Part shown: in pieces, positions 9,581 to 21,891 of the stretch
How the letters are laid out: each line of letters opens with the position of its first letter
How positions within the stretch are numbered: position 1 is the stretch's first letter
Source: Neodontobutis hainanensis
Lineage: Eukaryota > Chordata > Actinopteri > Gobiiformes > Odontobutidae
DNA length: 64,000 nt
Direction of reading: 5' to 3'
Assembly (NCBI GenBank): GCA_024349245.1
Contig: JALDNG010000040.1
Coordinates: 1,137,501-1,201,500 of the forward strand
Position numbers and translations under genes: made by a program
The notes under the pieces: generated by a model
What the model was told of the DNA's origin: nothing
Database searches by the model: none
The model's input: the letters and a program-made list of their open reading frames with translations, nothing else

Positions 9581-11160
9581 CTCATTTCACTGGGTTTTTT
9601 GCAGCTTTAATATATATATATATATATGTGTTTATTTTTTTCTTTAAAGTGATGTATTTATATTCTATTAAACACATATTTTTGACTGATGTTTTTCTCT
9701 TTGTTTTTTACAGTTCACTACAAAAGTTGAGAAAATACACTTCACAATCAACAGGCATCATGATTGTGTTTAGACTTGAAATGGCCTAGCTTCCATAATA
9801 GTTACATCAATTCAACATCAGTCTGATAGACTAGGGCTTAAAGCTCCACTTCCTGATCTTGTTTTTGCCGTCCTGTTCTCAACTAAACATGACTCTCTAA
9901 ACATTGCATCAAAGCATTTAATTACCAGATACATGCAGTTACCCTTTTGTGAAAACACATAAGAAAACTACAGCTGGCGTTGGTGACCCAGGAAAGCCCT
10001 CCTTGAGAAAATGCTGAACAGATTTTTTTCAGTAATCTGGCAACAATATTTACAGGAAATGAGTGGGTGTTGTCCAACTCTTACATAATGGTTCTTTTGC
10101 CTTTGAAATATAGTGTTGCTTTTTATTGTCCTGTGATTAAATTAACAAAATTATTAATAAAAAACCTATCATCAGCATCCAGAGAATGTTTTAATATTTA
10201 TTTAATATAGACAACACAAATACAATGGACCAAACCAGATGGATAGTTTGAGTGTTATAGCACACATGCAAATTTTGACATTTGTCCAAAGGAGGCTTGT
10301 TAAGGTTTTGTGAGCAATACGTAATTGTGTTGCTAGTAGATGCTATTCTGTAGTTTTAGGTTCTGGGCCCTTTAAAGGGAGACTTGAGAAAATATACATA
10401 TATATATATTAATATATATATATATATATTAAGGCACTCAAAGTGCTTTACACACACTGGTGGTGGAGACATACAGACTCTCTAACCTCTAATCATCCTC
10501 ACACATTCATACACCAGAGCCACTGCCTCTTTCAGGGTGCGTCTGGTCAGGAGTTGTTTTTAATGCTGCCAAGTCCTGACGTCACTTTCGGGAAGCTCTC
10601 TGGGTTTTTTTCTTTTTTTGGAGCATACATGTTGGTTACAGTAAGTACCTGAGCTGGAGTTTATGGGAAACTAAACGGGTCAGTCAAATATGTTTGGCCT
10701 ATTTTTTTCTTTTACTTTGTTAGTCTAGTTTAATGCATATATTCAGAGGCCGCTGGTGGGTCGGCTAAAATGCAAAACATTCATAAATACTAACTCACTC
10801 GATTCTGTAACTGTTTTATCACACAAACTAGAGACGGCAAAAATATTCGACCAACTTTATATTTTCAATCGACACTCACTCATTTAATGCAGTCAGGCTA
10901 ATGCTACATGCACAAAATAATTATAGTTAATTAGTTAACTGAATTATCTGAAAATAACCGGCTTTTTCGGTCACTCTCCCCTCCACACACTGTCCCAAAA
11001 GCCCACAGTTCCTCTGTACGTCTCGGTGTTCAAGTGTATGGGCTGAAGGAAATTAGCCCCAACAGTCAGTAATACAAAAGGGGCGGGCATTCAGACCTGT
11101 CAATCACCAGATTAGGAAGATTATTGGTGCTGAGCCCTTTTTCTTGTTTTTGCAAGATTA
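9581..11160. other. Intergenic region without a recognisable gene
   Basis: It holds a (TA)n run at about 9607-9626, an AT dinucleotide stretch at 10389-10431, and a repeat piece at 10434-10470 (CACTCAAAGTGCTTTACAC). A GGGCGGGC...CCTGTCAAT...ATTGGTGCT block at 11079-11133 also occurs upstream of the second lectin gene and may be promoter. No coding exon is supported. Confidence 0.5.
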
Positions 11161-11400
11161 GTGACATAAAAGTTAGAAACACTATGTTCTAAGGTCTTCT
11201 GTTTTTTTAGAGAATACACTTTCAAGCCTGTTGTCGAGCTGATGGTCCTTTAAAGCTCCATAAACACCTGAAAAGAGCCACAAGCAAATGGACCAGTCTC
11301 TATAAGGACCACTGCAAACCAAATACAGACCCTTTGCATAAAATGTTAAAGCATTTTCCATCACCAGCTTCTGACAGAGCTGGTCGTGGACCTGAGAGAG
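11076..11400 (+). promoter_or_regulatory. Putative promoter and non-coding exon of tandem lectin gene 1
   Basis: GGGGCGGGC and an inverted CCAAT (ATTGG, about 11123) are followed by CATAAAAG (11164), then an exon-like stretch that ends with a good donor (GAGAG|GTGAGA at 11400/11401), 81 bp before the coding exon's acceptor. The first part resembles 18422-18475 upstream of lectin gene 2. Function is inferred from position only. Confidence 0.35.
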
Positions 11401-11485
11401 GTGAGACTGTGAAGAAGTGTTAGATCTGAGACGTGTAGGTTTTACAAATGTGGCTGTGATCATGTTGTGATTGTTTTACAGAGAA

Positions 11486-14400
11486 ATGGGGCAATTTCCA
11501 CTTTCCTTCAAATTTATTGGTGAGTGAATGGTAATGTTTCACTCTGGTTGTTTAAAAAAAAAAAAAAAAAGTGACCTTTTATGTATATATTTTTTATTAT
11601 TTTTTTTTCTAGGAGTTCTTACATTGTTTTTCACACCATCTCCAGCAACAAGTAAGTTTTCAGTCCAATTCTTTTACGTAACCTCTACTTTTTATTTGAC
11701 CTCTGACACTGACACAAGACAATTCTTTTCTTTCTTTTGTGCTGCATTTGTTAGCTTTAAAATATGATTAGTCCTTTGTAAAGAAAAAAAACAAGATATT
11801 CAGTAAGAATTAATAGTTTTGCCAAAATATTTTTAAAAAATTAAGTAAAACGTTTGTGGAAGTCCAGGCAAAAAAATATTAGAAAATCTGCTTTTAGGGA
11901 AAGAAAACGTGAAAAAGAAGACCATGATGTAAATGACTAAAGTAAAACTACCTGGAAAGGATAAGAAAGACATTAGGCTAACAAAACAATCAAAAAGGGA
12001 AAAAAATCTAACATCTGAAACACGCCCAAAAAATTTACAAATGACACACCAGTCCTTGGAGCTTTTGAAAAACAGGTCCCATTAAAAAAGGTTTAGGAAA
12101 CACTTAAATATGGAGTAATGCTCAATGTTGACTCTTCTTTTGTCTTTTTCCATCTTTATTATTGGTGGGATTTCTATAGTTACAGCAATTAATTTTTTTT
12201 ATTTTTTATTTATTTATTTTATTAGGTTTTTAGAACAAACACTGTTCAAAAAGTAAAATATGTTCAGATACCAATTCCATTGTATTGTGTTCATTAGACC
12301 TCCTCTGATTCTGCCAAATGATGAAGTGCAATGTGAGTTTCCATTCACAGTTGTGTCTGTATAGAGCCTTGAAGATGATAAAGGCAGAGGAAACACTTCA
12401 AATCTGACTAGAAGCTAAAAATTCCTGCTTCTTTACAAGATACTCCACAAATAGTTATTTTGACCAGTTTCCAAACAAAAAGTCAGCAATAATTGCAACT
12501 GTACCTCTTTTTTCATCTATTTGGGGAAAATGGTTTAAACCTCAAATAGGACAATATAAAAGCAAAAATGTGGCTTTGTGACACCATCCACTGTTTATTA
12601 TAGAGGATTTTATTGGATTAGAATTTTCAGCCCGGGTGGGAGGAGCTTTGAAGCAATTACTGCTCGCTTCCGGAAAAAAGACCTTTCCCATTGGTCGACA
12701 AAGATGTCAATAGAAGGTTTAATGGTGAGCGATAAAACAGAAAATTTTGCTCTGAACACGTCTTTTAACACACACACAAAATACATCAACAGAGAAAAGG
12801 GCGGCAACATGAAACAGAGATAAATATTGGCTTTAATCACGAAAAACAGGAAATTTATTCAAAATTCTAATTTAAAAAACTTTTTTAATCCACAATGGGA
12901 AATTCAGTTGTTAGGTCTCTTCATTCAGTTTAGTCAAAACCCAAAACTCCCCCAAAAAAGATCAAACAAACTTACTCAGACAGTGTTGTGTTGGAATTAT
13001 TTTATCAAACATAACTTTTTTATTTTGGCAAAATGTTGAATCTTCTTTTCTAAAGTATCTCTGGAGTACCACCTCATAAACCAGTCCATGACCTGGGCCG
13101 AGGCTCAGAGATACTGCCGACTCAAATACGCCGACCTGGCGACCGTAACCAGCGCGGACGACCAGATCCGGTTGCTGGATCTGGTGGAGAGCAAAGCCCC
13201 TCGTGCCTGGATCGGGCTGAGGAAGGGGGCCACACGCAGATGGATGTGGTCGGACGGCAGCGGCCCGGCTCAGTACACGACGTGGGCTAAGAACGCGCCC
13301 AACAACATAGACCCGAACAGCTCATGTGCCCAGATGATGAACGACGGCTTTTGGAACAACGACAACTGTGGAAATGCCAAAGGATTTGTGTGCTATGAGC
13401 GTGAGTAGATACAACTTTTTAAAACCCCTCCTTTCTACAGTCTGTGAGCACCAACTGTGGAAATAAATGAGGGTTTGGATGTATTTTTTGATTTAACTGA
13501 GGAAAAGATAATAAGAATGACAACATGTTAAGACATTTTAACTTTATTATCAAAGATTTATTATTAAAGATTTAGCCTGATGGTTTACACAGCTTGTTAA
13601 CACTGAATCAGTGTCAGCGGAAAAAAAAAAACATGTCTGCCTTTTAGAGCTGAGAGGAGTCACGTGAGAAAGAGAAGTTTATTTTCCAGGAGACAGTGGA
13701 CATATTCAAAAGTCTCGCATGCTTCCGGAATAACACTATATAGCCATGTGACCGACTGAACAGTGATGGTGGTTTGAATATAGATCAATTTCAATCCTTA
13801 TTTTAAATTAAAGTTTCTTTTGCTAAAATGAACATTTCTTTTAATCCCAGTGAAAACTAGCTTCTGTACTACAAATATAAACTGACTTTGGAGAGAATAT
13901 TTGCTAATGCATTATAGAGCTTATATTAACACTACAACATTATTTGCATGGTTGTGTCAACAAAATGTTACTCCGAGTAGCTCCTGGCAAAGAAACTTCC
14001 CTTTAGACTAAACTGTGTTTACTTTATTTGACAATACATTTAACCTCTCTATTATTTTTAGAGCTAGCACAGAAAAAATCACAACTCCGGTTTGTCTCGG
14101 CAGTTGGTGAAGAAGAGGGCCAGCTCATCTTCACACGCTACAGCTCTGAGAGCGACTGGTGGAGCAGTCAGCAGACCTGCAGGAGGAACCACCTGGACTT
14201 GGTGACTGTCAGACTCTCGGAGATGAACTCTGTGATCAGTTCTTTAGTGTCTTCAGGGACTCAGGTGTGGATCGGGCTTTTCAACGACGCCTGGGTTTGG
14301 TCCGATGGCAGCGAGACGTCCTTCAGGGTTTGGGCCCAAGGCGGTGAAGAACACGGGGACTGTGCTACAATTTCATCAAGTCAAGAGGGGTTTTGGACCA

Positions 14401-15569
14401 GTGCGCCCTGCAGCGATACAGCCGCGTTTGTCTGTGAGGGAGGTGAGTGTCTTATCCTGGATCAGTTTGGTTCAGTGAGAGGCTTGTGAGCTGTGTTCAG
14501 AGACAGACGTCTGCTGCACAAACAGTGCAACAAAAGATATGGACAAATAGAGATATAATGCTACTTGAAGTAGATTCTCACCCATTCGGACAGTGTCAGT
14601 CAATCTGGACAACCTCTTTATGTGCTCTCAGAGCCCCAGGCACACGTCCCAATAAGCAGAGCAAGGGTCCCGGGAGGACTAGTCTAGTCTGGGACGTCCA
14701 GACTAAGTATTCTGCTTACTTCCAGAACATTTCAATCTCTCCCCTTTGAGTGGTTTACATTCAGGACAGTTTAGAGAAGCTCCTTGAGTAAACGTTGTGT
14801 AAAATAGTGTTATATTCTATTTCTCTTTATCTTTTACAGATTAATATTCTATTTCTCTCATATGTCTTTTGTTGTTTTGAGCAGTGTGTTCTTAACTCCA
14901 GCTTTGTGAAAGTGGACCACACATTTGGGATCAGGGGCCAAAGTGTTCCCAGAGTTGTACAGTACACTTTTTGATGGTAAATGGTAAATGGTGTGCATTT
15001 ATTTAGCGCTTTTTGTACCCTTGTCTGGCACCCAAAGCACTTTACATGACGCTTCCATTCAGCTCCATTTACACCTGGGGCAGACAGAGAAGGGGCCAAA
15101 CACACAGCGCTCACAGCCTTCTCACAGGTCAGGGTTGCTTTATGAATTATATTTATCTGCTTTTAAAATGGAATACCACTCAAGAAACACAGTTTGATTC
15201 ACTGTTATTGAGTAAAAACGATGGACAGAACCACAGCTCCACCTTCTGGCTCCTCCTCAGTTTATGAGTCTCTGTGATAAATAGTAAATGGCTGAAGTTG
15301 TTTTAAATTCTCAAAAGTAATGTACAGTAACAGTGTGACTTTGTCGCCACAGGTTTAAAGACAAGGAAGACTTTGATAAAGATAAAGCTTTCCTCAGATT
15401 CTGACCTCAACAACTCTGCATGTAAAGACTTGATCATGGCAAAGGTACAGTGGGTTGATAGCACTACGAAACAGCAAAGAAGATGTTTATGTGAAGACTT
15501 CTTGTTGAAATAATTAATAATCTACTTGAGCCCTCTCTTTTGCTGCAGTTGGGGGCCATCTTCATTTAA
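11486..15569 (+). CDS. Secreted protein with two C-type lectin domains (tandem gene 1)
   Basis: Coding exons: 11486-11519, 11613-11651, 13056-13400, 14062-14442, 15353-15444, 15549-15569; all junctions are GT-AG and phases agree (first four introns phase 1, last phase 0), giving 303 aa. Residues 1-24 (MGQFPLSFKFI, then GVLTLFFTPSPAT) form a signal peptide split by an intron. Exon 3 is CTLD 1 (SMTWAEAQRYCR, AWIGLRKG, WSDGSG, CAQMMNDGFWNNDNC, FVCYE). Exon 4 is CTLD 2 (QQTCRRNHLDLVTV, QVWIGLF, WVWSDGS, FWTSAPC, AFVCE). No EPN or QPD sugar motif is present (CTLD 1 has APNN), so calcium-dependent sugar binding is uncertain. The basic tail LKTRKTLIKIKLSS is usual for this fish family, but the last exon stops after LGAIFI. 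Confidence 0.72.
14966..15130 (+). repeat. Teleost interspersed repeat (TGGTAAATGG...AAAGCACTTTACA type)
   Basis: It starts with GGTAAATGGTAAATGGTGTG, then TTTAGCGCTTTTTGTACCC and CACCCAAAGCACTTTACATG, and ends in a GGGGCAGACAGAGAAGGGGC block. The same blocks frame the minisatellite at 29470-31075. It lies in intron 4 of lectin gene 1. Confidence 0.6.
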
Positions 15570-15899
15570 GAGAAAATGGAGCAATCGGAGAGAGACAGAC
15601 AAACAAACCTATTCAAACTCGGACAATCGCCATTTAAATTTCAAAACTAACAATTAACAAACCAAATATGTTGTGGTCAAGGGTTGAACCCACGTTTCTT
15701 ACGACTTACTCTTTCTGGTGAAATATGTAAATGATATTTTCGAAGGCATCGTGTGGTGCGTCACATTTCACTTGTAGTCAAAACTAAACTCAGCTGCAAA
15801 GTTTGTTTATCTGACATTCAGGCTTTACGTTGACATGGATTATTCTAAGACACCACAGTTATATCAAGGTTAGTATATAAATACAATTTCCTTGCAGCT

Positions 15900-18800
15900 A
15901 TGGATGTTAGAACTAACAAAGGTAAGTTTTGTTTCTTACACATTTTATAATATAGTCGGTGCAATCATGTAACTTAATACAATTGAACTGAATAAATAAA
16001 CATTCTTTAGTCAAAAGACAGTGACAGTCTGCTGCAAACGTTTGGCTGCTCTTAATTTGAAAATAACTATTATTGAATTTAAATTATTGAAGCATACTAA
16101 GCAATGAAAAGGTAATGTGTTTGAAAACTTTCCTCCTCATGGTTTGCAGTGATGTCTGGCATATGTAGACATCTCTACTTTGTTTTTTTTTTGTTTTTAT
16201 TGAAAGGATCCCCATTAGCTACAGACATGCTGCAGCTATTCTTCCTGGGGTCCTGAAAATGTATACATGAACAAAAAGAAAAAATAAATCATTAAAAATA
16301 CAACAAAATAAAATAGAAAAGATAAATACACATACACACATACTTATGCACGTATATATATGCACATATCAAAGTACATATGTACCCCCATACGGGCATG
16401 AAATACACACGAGCAGCTCTATTCTGTATAAGTTGTAATTTATTCATATACTCACTAGTGGCATTCGACCAAACTGCTGGGCAATAATCGAAATACGTCA
16501 ATATTAGTGCTTTCATCGCATAATTCATATTATTTGAAGTTTAAAAATGTGCATGTCTTCTCATAATAGATATACCGCTTCCCATTTTTGCAATAATATT
16601 ATTAATATGTTCCTTCCATGTTAATCTTGAGTCAACTGTTACTCCCAGTAGTTTGGTCTCATGCACTTGTCTGATAATTACGTTGTCAATTTTAATATTA
16701 ATTACAGGGTTTTGATTAATATTATAATTTGAACCTAAAATCATGCAATTACTTTTTACTATTTAATGCTAGTTTATTTAATTTAATCCAATCCATTACA
16801 TTTTGTAATTCTATATTTAAAACAGTTTCTAGTTCCATTTGTGTACTTGCTGATGTATATATAGTTGTATCATCAGCGTACATGATAATGTTAGCCTTAT
16901 GTAAAATGTATGGTAAATCATTAGTAAAAATATTAAATAACAATGGACCCAGACAACTGCCTTGAGGTACGCCACATGTGATATTTCTGATACCTGAGAG
17001 ACTGCCGTTAAAAAACACTGTCTGAGTTCTATTTGACAAATAAATAGAATAATTGTCAGTTCTAAGTTCAACAGATAAGAGCTGAGTTTTTATATTCCTC
17101 AGTGGTTAGTGGTTGAATGTGAGGCTGGTGGGGGGGTCATTATGCTTCTGTGGACCATTAGCATGACTGCTCTCTTCAGGTGTCTGGTGACAGTTGCTGA
17201 GGTGCTTGTACTCGTGTTCGATTTTGACTAAACAATAAGAAAACACGCTGATGTAAAGGGAGGAAACTTTGTGTCTCCGTCCACCTCCTCTGCTCAGAGA
17301 GGGTTGTAAGATGGCTTCCTTTACTCCTCTTTCAATCCTCCCTGGACAAGACAAGACAAGACATGGCTGTCCTCAAAGGAATGCCCTTTTTCTTTGAGAT
17401 GGAAGTGTGCTGCAACCTGGGTTCTGTGTAGCGTAACCTTTGTAACTCTGTCTGGAACGGCCACATCCTAACCTTAAATGGTCAGTGTTACAGATGAAAA
17501 GGGCTCATGGAGAATGTGCGTGTCCATATTTCAAACTTTAAGGAGTCTAGTGTTTTAGTCGGTAAAACCCTTTTAAGAAAATGCATCGAGCAAGATCTTA
17601 TTTTACCGTTGAACTTAAAGCACTTTTTTCAATTAGACTCTCAAGACATCTTCTGTGTACGCAATTTTGATATAAATCATCTTCTTTATGGAAAAACACC
17701 TTTAATCAGAAGGGAAACCATTTTGTAACAAGGATTGAGATGATGAAGGTACTAAAATAAATGATAAAAATAAATAGAGAAGTGTCCATTCTCAGCTTTT
17801 AAGACCTGATGTCAAAATACATTGATAAGCAGTTTGTTATTTTAGTTAACATCCCAAGGACTTAATCCCTCTTTAGGAATGAAATGAAGAAATCTCTGCT
17901 CTGGGTCCCAAAACATACTGGGAAACAATATGGCGTAATACACATAATATTTTAACACCAATTATCAGACACAAAAATTGGGGCTTCACCGGACCCTTAC
18001 TGCTCATTTTGTTCTCCGGGGACTCCTGGCTCTTTTATACATGTTGTCTGGGAGTGTCCAGGCGTTTGGGATTAATGGGGAAAGATAATACAATGCCTGA
18101 CCAGTGTGTTTCTCCCTTTGGACTCCTAAATGATGACTCAAATCTTTCCCTCGGGGAGAAGACATGTAAGGTTTGCAGGACTAATGGCGGCCAAGAAAAG
18201 AACATTTGTACACCTGTATGTGCCTTAATGTAAGTTAAAAAACACCAGGTTACATGAACTCTTTCTCTTTCACACAATCACGTCACTTCAAAGACAGTGA
18301 GAATCTCTTTCAATGGACACTGCAGCTCTTTCTCATAAACATCAGAGACCGTAACCAACAAGAGGTGGAGATAATCGAGTCTGTTTCTGATCGGAAAAAT
18401 GTCACCCAAATAGTCGGTAAATAAAGGGAGCGGGCCTCATGCCTGTCAATGTCAAACACAAAGAGGATTGGTGCTTTTGCTGGAATCTAATTGAGTAGAA
18501 ATATAAACAATACAAAAACCAGAGCCAAAAGTCTGGACATCCAAATACATGTAAATGAAATGTAAATGTAGATTTTACAGTGCTTTGTTAAATCATTTAC
18601 ATTTTTTGTATTGCAGGTTATTTCTTTGTGATGTTCATCTTGGCTGCTGGGAATGAAGGAAGCATTTTGTCGGGGCAAGGTAAAAATCTGTAATCTTTCT
18701 AACATGCTTGGATTCATTTACAGTGACATTACCTTCATTTGTATTTCTGGAGTTTACACAGCCACCAACAAAGATACTCTGACTGTGTTAATTTGTTAAT

Positions 18801-21800
18801 ACTCTCCACAGTACGTCACAAGTATTACTACATTCAGACGCCTATGTCCTGGAGTGATGCTCAGAACTACTGCCGGTCCAATTACGTCGACCTGGCCACT
18901 GTCGACACCATGGAGGAGCATCAAAAGGTCTTGAGCCTCTTCGGTAACGATCGCAGCTCTGTAGTCTGGCTCGGCCTGAACAAGACGTCCTCGAAGCGCT
19001 GGGGCTGGTCTGACGGGACAGCCACAGTGGAGTGGAGGTCCTGGGATGCCAGTGCGAACGCTGGGGACTGTGTGTGGATGGGACCTGGAGGCAACTGGAG
19101 CGCTGGGGACTGTAGCAGCCAGAAGGCCTCTTTGTGCTTCAAGAGTAAGTTACATCAACCAACGGCAGATGTGAGAATGATTTTTGTTCTGAGGAACAGA
19201 TGTTAGTCAGAGAGGCCAGACTGAGGAGGGAGTGTGAATATATTGGTTGAAAAACACTAGAGGCCTTGATATGGAGCCTAGAAATGGAGAAATAAAATAA
19301 AAATATCTAACCGGGAGATCAATTTATAACATTATCTTAAACAAAAATGTGTAGTTCTGGCTTCAATCCTGGTTCAACCAAAAGCTTAGACTTGGTTTTG
19401 GCAATTTTAAAGAAGTCCAGTGGGTAACTTTCCTGACAATAACAAGTAATATTCATATTGGAATAAAATGCTCTGGTTTACTGTCGATTTAGTGCTTCAC
19501 TTTTCTATATCCTTCGATTATACTTGTACTCATATTTGATAATCACTGAAATCGACCGTAAAGCTTTGTGTAATTTGTCAAAGGAGAACAGCAACACTTA
19601 AAGGTTTTTTGGCTTCTGTTGTTTTAAAGATACGTTTTTTATTTACATTTTCTGTTTCAGACACCAACGACCTTCAGAGCTACTTCCTCAACACTCAACC
19701 GTTGTCTTGGAGAGGAGCACAACAGTTCTGCAGAGACACGTACACCGACCTGGTCACTGTGGAGACTCTGGCCCAGAATCAGGTGTTACTCACTTTGGCT
19801 CAGGGCAACAGCGTCTGGATCGGACTTTTCCGAGACGAATGGGTGTGGTCCGACCAAACCTCCGGGGCTTTCCGAATGTGGGACATGTGGAACCCGGATA
19901 ATTATGGTGGAAATCAGTTCTGTGTGAGCATCAGGCTTTATTATCTGCAGTGGGACACCGGCACTTGTGCCTACAAATATCCTTTTGTCTGCTACAGTGA
20001 GTTTCACTCTCATCAAATCTCACAGAAACAATAAACGAAGCATACACCAAGAATATACTATTGTTTGCGTATTCAGAAGTTAAGTTAAAACTGCACTAGT
20101 GCTACTTGATTTCCTCGTGTCATCCCTGTCTCAGACTTCACTCTCCCCAAAATCCAGCCAAGGGACCTCTCTTGCTTCTCTTAGATTATAAAAATAAAAC
20201 CGGTCTAATCTTTCCTCCACAAAATGCTAATACAGTATGCCAAACTAAAGCATTAGCTTAGCAAAGCAACTTTAGCATCGGGACGGCAATAACTGCGCTC
20301 GTTAAACATTACGTGATTAAATTAACAGTATTTATCTGCGTTTTTTACGTTGCCTCCCTTTTCTTTGTTGATATTTTTCTTTTTTGACGTGTTTGTGTTA
20401 AAATACATCTTCAGTGCTGAAAATACACTTCATCGGCAGCTATTACACTTTCTGTAACGTCAGATAACAAGCCGGTGTCGACCAATAGGAGCGCTCATTT
20501 TTTTGAGCATGTGATTTGCTCGCATGTAATTGGCCAGATATTTCCGTCCCTGAGTAACTTATTTAATGTCCTAAAATAAATAGCAGATGGCGTCAATAAG
20601 TCAGTTTTTTCTGATTGCTTTTACAATTCACTGTTTGGGGTTTGCTTTTTGGCTCCACACAATTGTCAATTATTTCTTATAGTAAGTGAGGTGCAGGAGA
20701 AACAGTGCCAGTTGGTGCAATTGGGACTTAGGGCATGAATGTGGCAGACAAGGAACTGCAATACTTCTACATGAGCTTTTGTGTGTTTGCTCAGTTAAAG
20801 TCTGAATGTTACCATATAAACCTAAGTTAGCAACAAACATGTGTCGAGACACCTTGGTTCGAGGGTTTAAATGAGGACACAGTGATAGGTGTGGAAAGTG
20901 TAGAGATGTAAGTACCACTGCCTCACATCAAGGAAGTCTTTGGACCGTCTGTGGCACCTTATTACCCAAAATATCGTTGTCAAGTGTAGGGCACCACTTC
21001 CTTTTAGCATTAGCATCAAAGCCATATTGTGAGGGTGAGTTGGTGAAAACATAAAACTGAAGGATGTTACCAACATTAGACTTTTTCAGTTGTGATTGAT
21101 AAGACACTGACTTTATAATGTAACTGTACTTCTTTGAACTAAGACAAAAGAAAAAGGTTGTTATATAAAATGTTATTTTTCTTTAATGGCCCTGGGCATC
21201 TTCAGATCAAACTGCGCTCTATGTGGACCATGAACTAAAATCAGTTTGACACACAGCTGTTTCAAACTGCGGCCATGCACAATCAAACTAAATAAGTGAA
21301 GTTTGTTCAGCCATCTTTGGAGGCCCCCTTCCCACTCGGGGCCCTATAAGGGGACCAAAGCGTCTAAGTGTTGACCCTGTGATTAACCGTCCATTCCCCA
21401 AGATGCACCCTGCCTGATGCACAAAGCTCAACAACATCCTAGAAAACACTAGGTTTTTGTGATTCAAATGCTTTGTTTTGTGTTTTGTAGCAAGCACCTG
21501 GAAAACCTTCGTCAAAGTAACACTGGCCTCTGAGCTTCCTTTCTCTGCAGTGAAAGATTCCCTCCAGCAGCAGGTATTACATCAGAACAACAGAAGGGTT
21601 GGCTTTAATCGTTCAGTAAATGTACTTTCAGTTTTATTTCTGTGTTCAGTTGCAGATTCAGTTTAAAGAAAAGGGTGTGAAAGTGAAGCTGAGCTGGAGG
21701 TGTGGTGAAATACAACAGAAGCACACTGGAAGCAAAACAGGTGCACCACTACCAAAGCATTTTTACAGCATTAAATCAAACAATTTACACTTAACAAGCA

Positions 21801-21856
21801 TTTCTGCATATTTCATCTCTGACTGTTATTTTTTTGTTTGCATTGCAGGCTGTTGA
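15900..21856 (+). CDS. Secreted protein with two C-type lectin domains (tandem gene 2)
   Basis: Coding exons: 15900-15921, 18617-18679, 18812-19144, 19661-19996, 21491-21573, 21650-21740, 21849-21856; phases agree, giving 311 aa. The first exon (MDVRTNK) is uncertain: a second phase-compatible exon starts with the ATG at about 15834, or translation may begin at the ATG at 18632. Exon 2 is hydrophobic (YFFVMFILAAG), the core of the signal peptide. CTLD 1: MSWSDAQNYCRS, VVWLGLNKT, WSDGTA, GDCVWMGPGGNWSAGDC. CTLD 2: LSWRGAQQFCRDTYTDLVTV, VWIGLF, WVWSD, WNPDNYGGN, FVCY. The tail (TWKTFVKVTLAS, VKVKLSWRCG) is the conserved C-terminal module, complete here but broken in gene 1. AATAAA at 21886. Likely a secreted lectin-like protein of immune or mucosal use; the ligand is unknown. 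Confidence 0.72.
16180..17095 (-). mobile_element. 5'-truncated non-LTR retrotransposon (L2/CR1-like) with reverse transcriptase remnant
   Basis: On the minus strand, 16749-17039 encodes GVPQGSCLGPLLFNI and YADDTTIYTS, the RT motifs B and C (YADD). 16541-16744 encodes KLLGVTVDSRLTWKEHI, and 16292-16528 encodes FDYCPAVWSN with LQLIQNRAARV. The element's 3' end at 16205-16255 carries the GGACCCCAGGAAGAATAGC and TAGCTAATGGGGATCC blocks. Frames are broken by several stops. It lies antisense in the long first intron of lectin gene 2. Confidence 0.8.
17100..17480 (-). mobile_element. Penelope-like element fragment, end of GIY-YIG endonuclease
   Basis: Minus-strand frames give HFHLKEKGHSFEDSHV and then ERGVKEAILQPSLSRGGGRRHK, the C-terminal blocks of the GIY-YIG domain in fish Penelope-like retroelements. 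A related fragment is at 40675-40975. A frameshift lies between the two blocks and RT is absent, so it is a dead fragment. Confidence 0.6.
17870..18195 (+). mobile_element. L1-type LINE ORF2 C-terminal remnant
   Basis: Plus-strand translation in one frame gives CSFCSPGTPGSFIHVVWECP, matching the C-x2-C...H...C block near the C-terminus of L1/Tx1-like ORF2 proteins (C-W-x-C...G-T-x-x-H-x-x-W-x-C-P). Flanks are degenerate. Family assignment is tentative. Confidence 0.45.
18422..18535 (+). promoter_or_regulatory. Possible internal promoter of lectin gene 2
   Basis: AAAGGGAGCGGGCCTCATGC and CCTGTCAAT, then GATTGGTGCT (inverted CCAAT) match the block upstream of lectin gene 1 (11076-11133). ATATAAAC follows at about 18500. 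It lies about 80-120 bp before the signal-peptide exon. It could equally be a copied repeat. Confidence 0.35.
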
Positions 21857-21891
21857 GTAAAGGGCGACTCATCAGCAGTTGTCATAATAAA

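Noticed and set aside
11182..11463. 93-codon minus-strand frame upstream of lectin gene 1
   Set aside because: No domain; the plus strand here fits a 5' non-coding exon with a good donor.
12578..12840. Overlapping frames with CCAAT- and ETS-like sites inside lectin gene 1 intron 3
   Set aside because: Frames occur on both strands without motifs; the sites alone do not establish a promoter within the intron.
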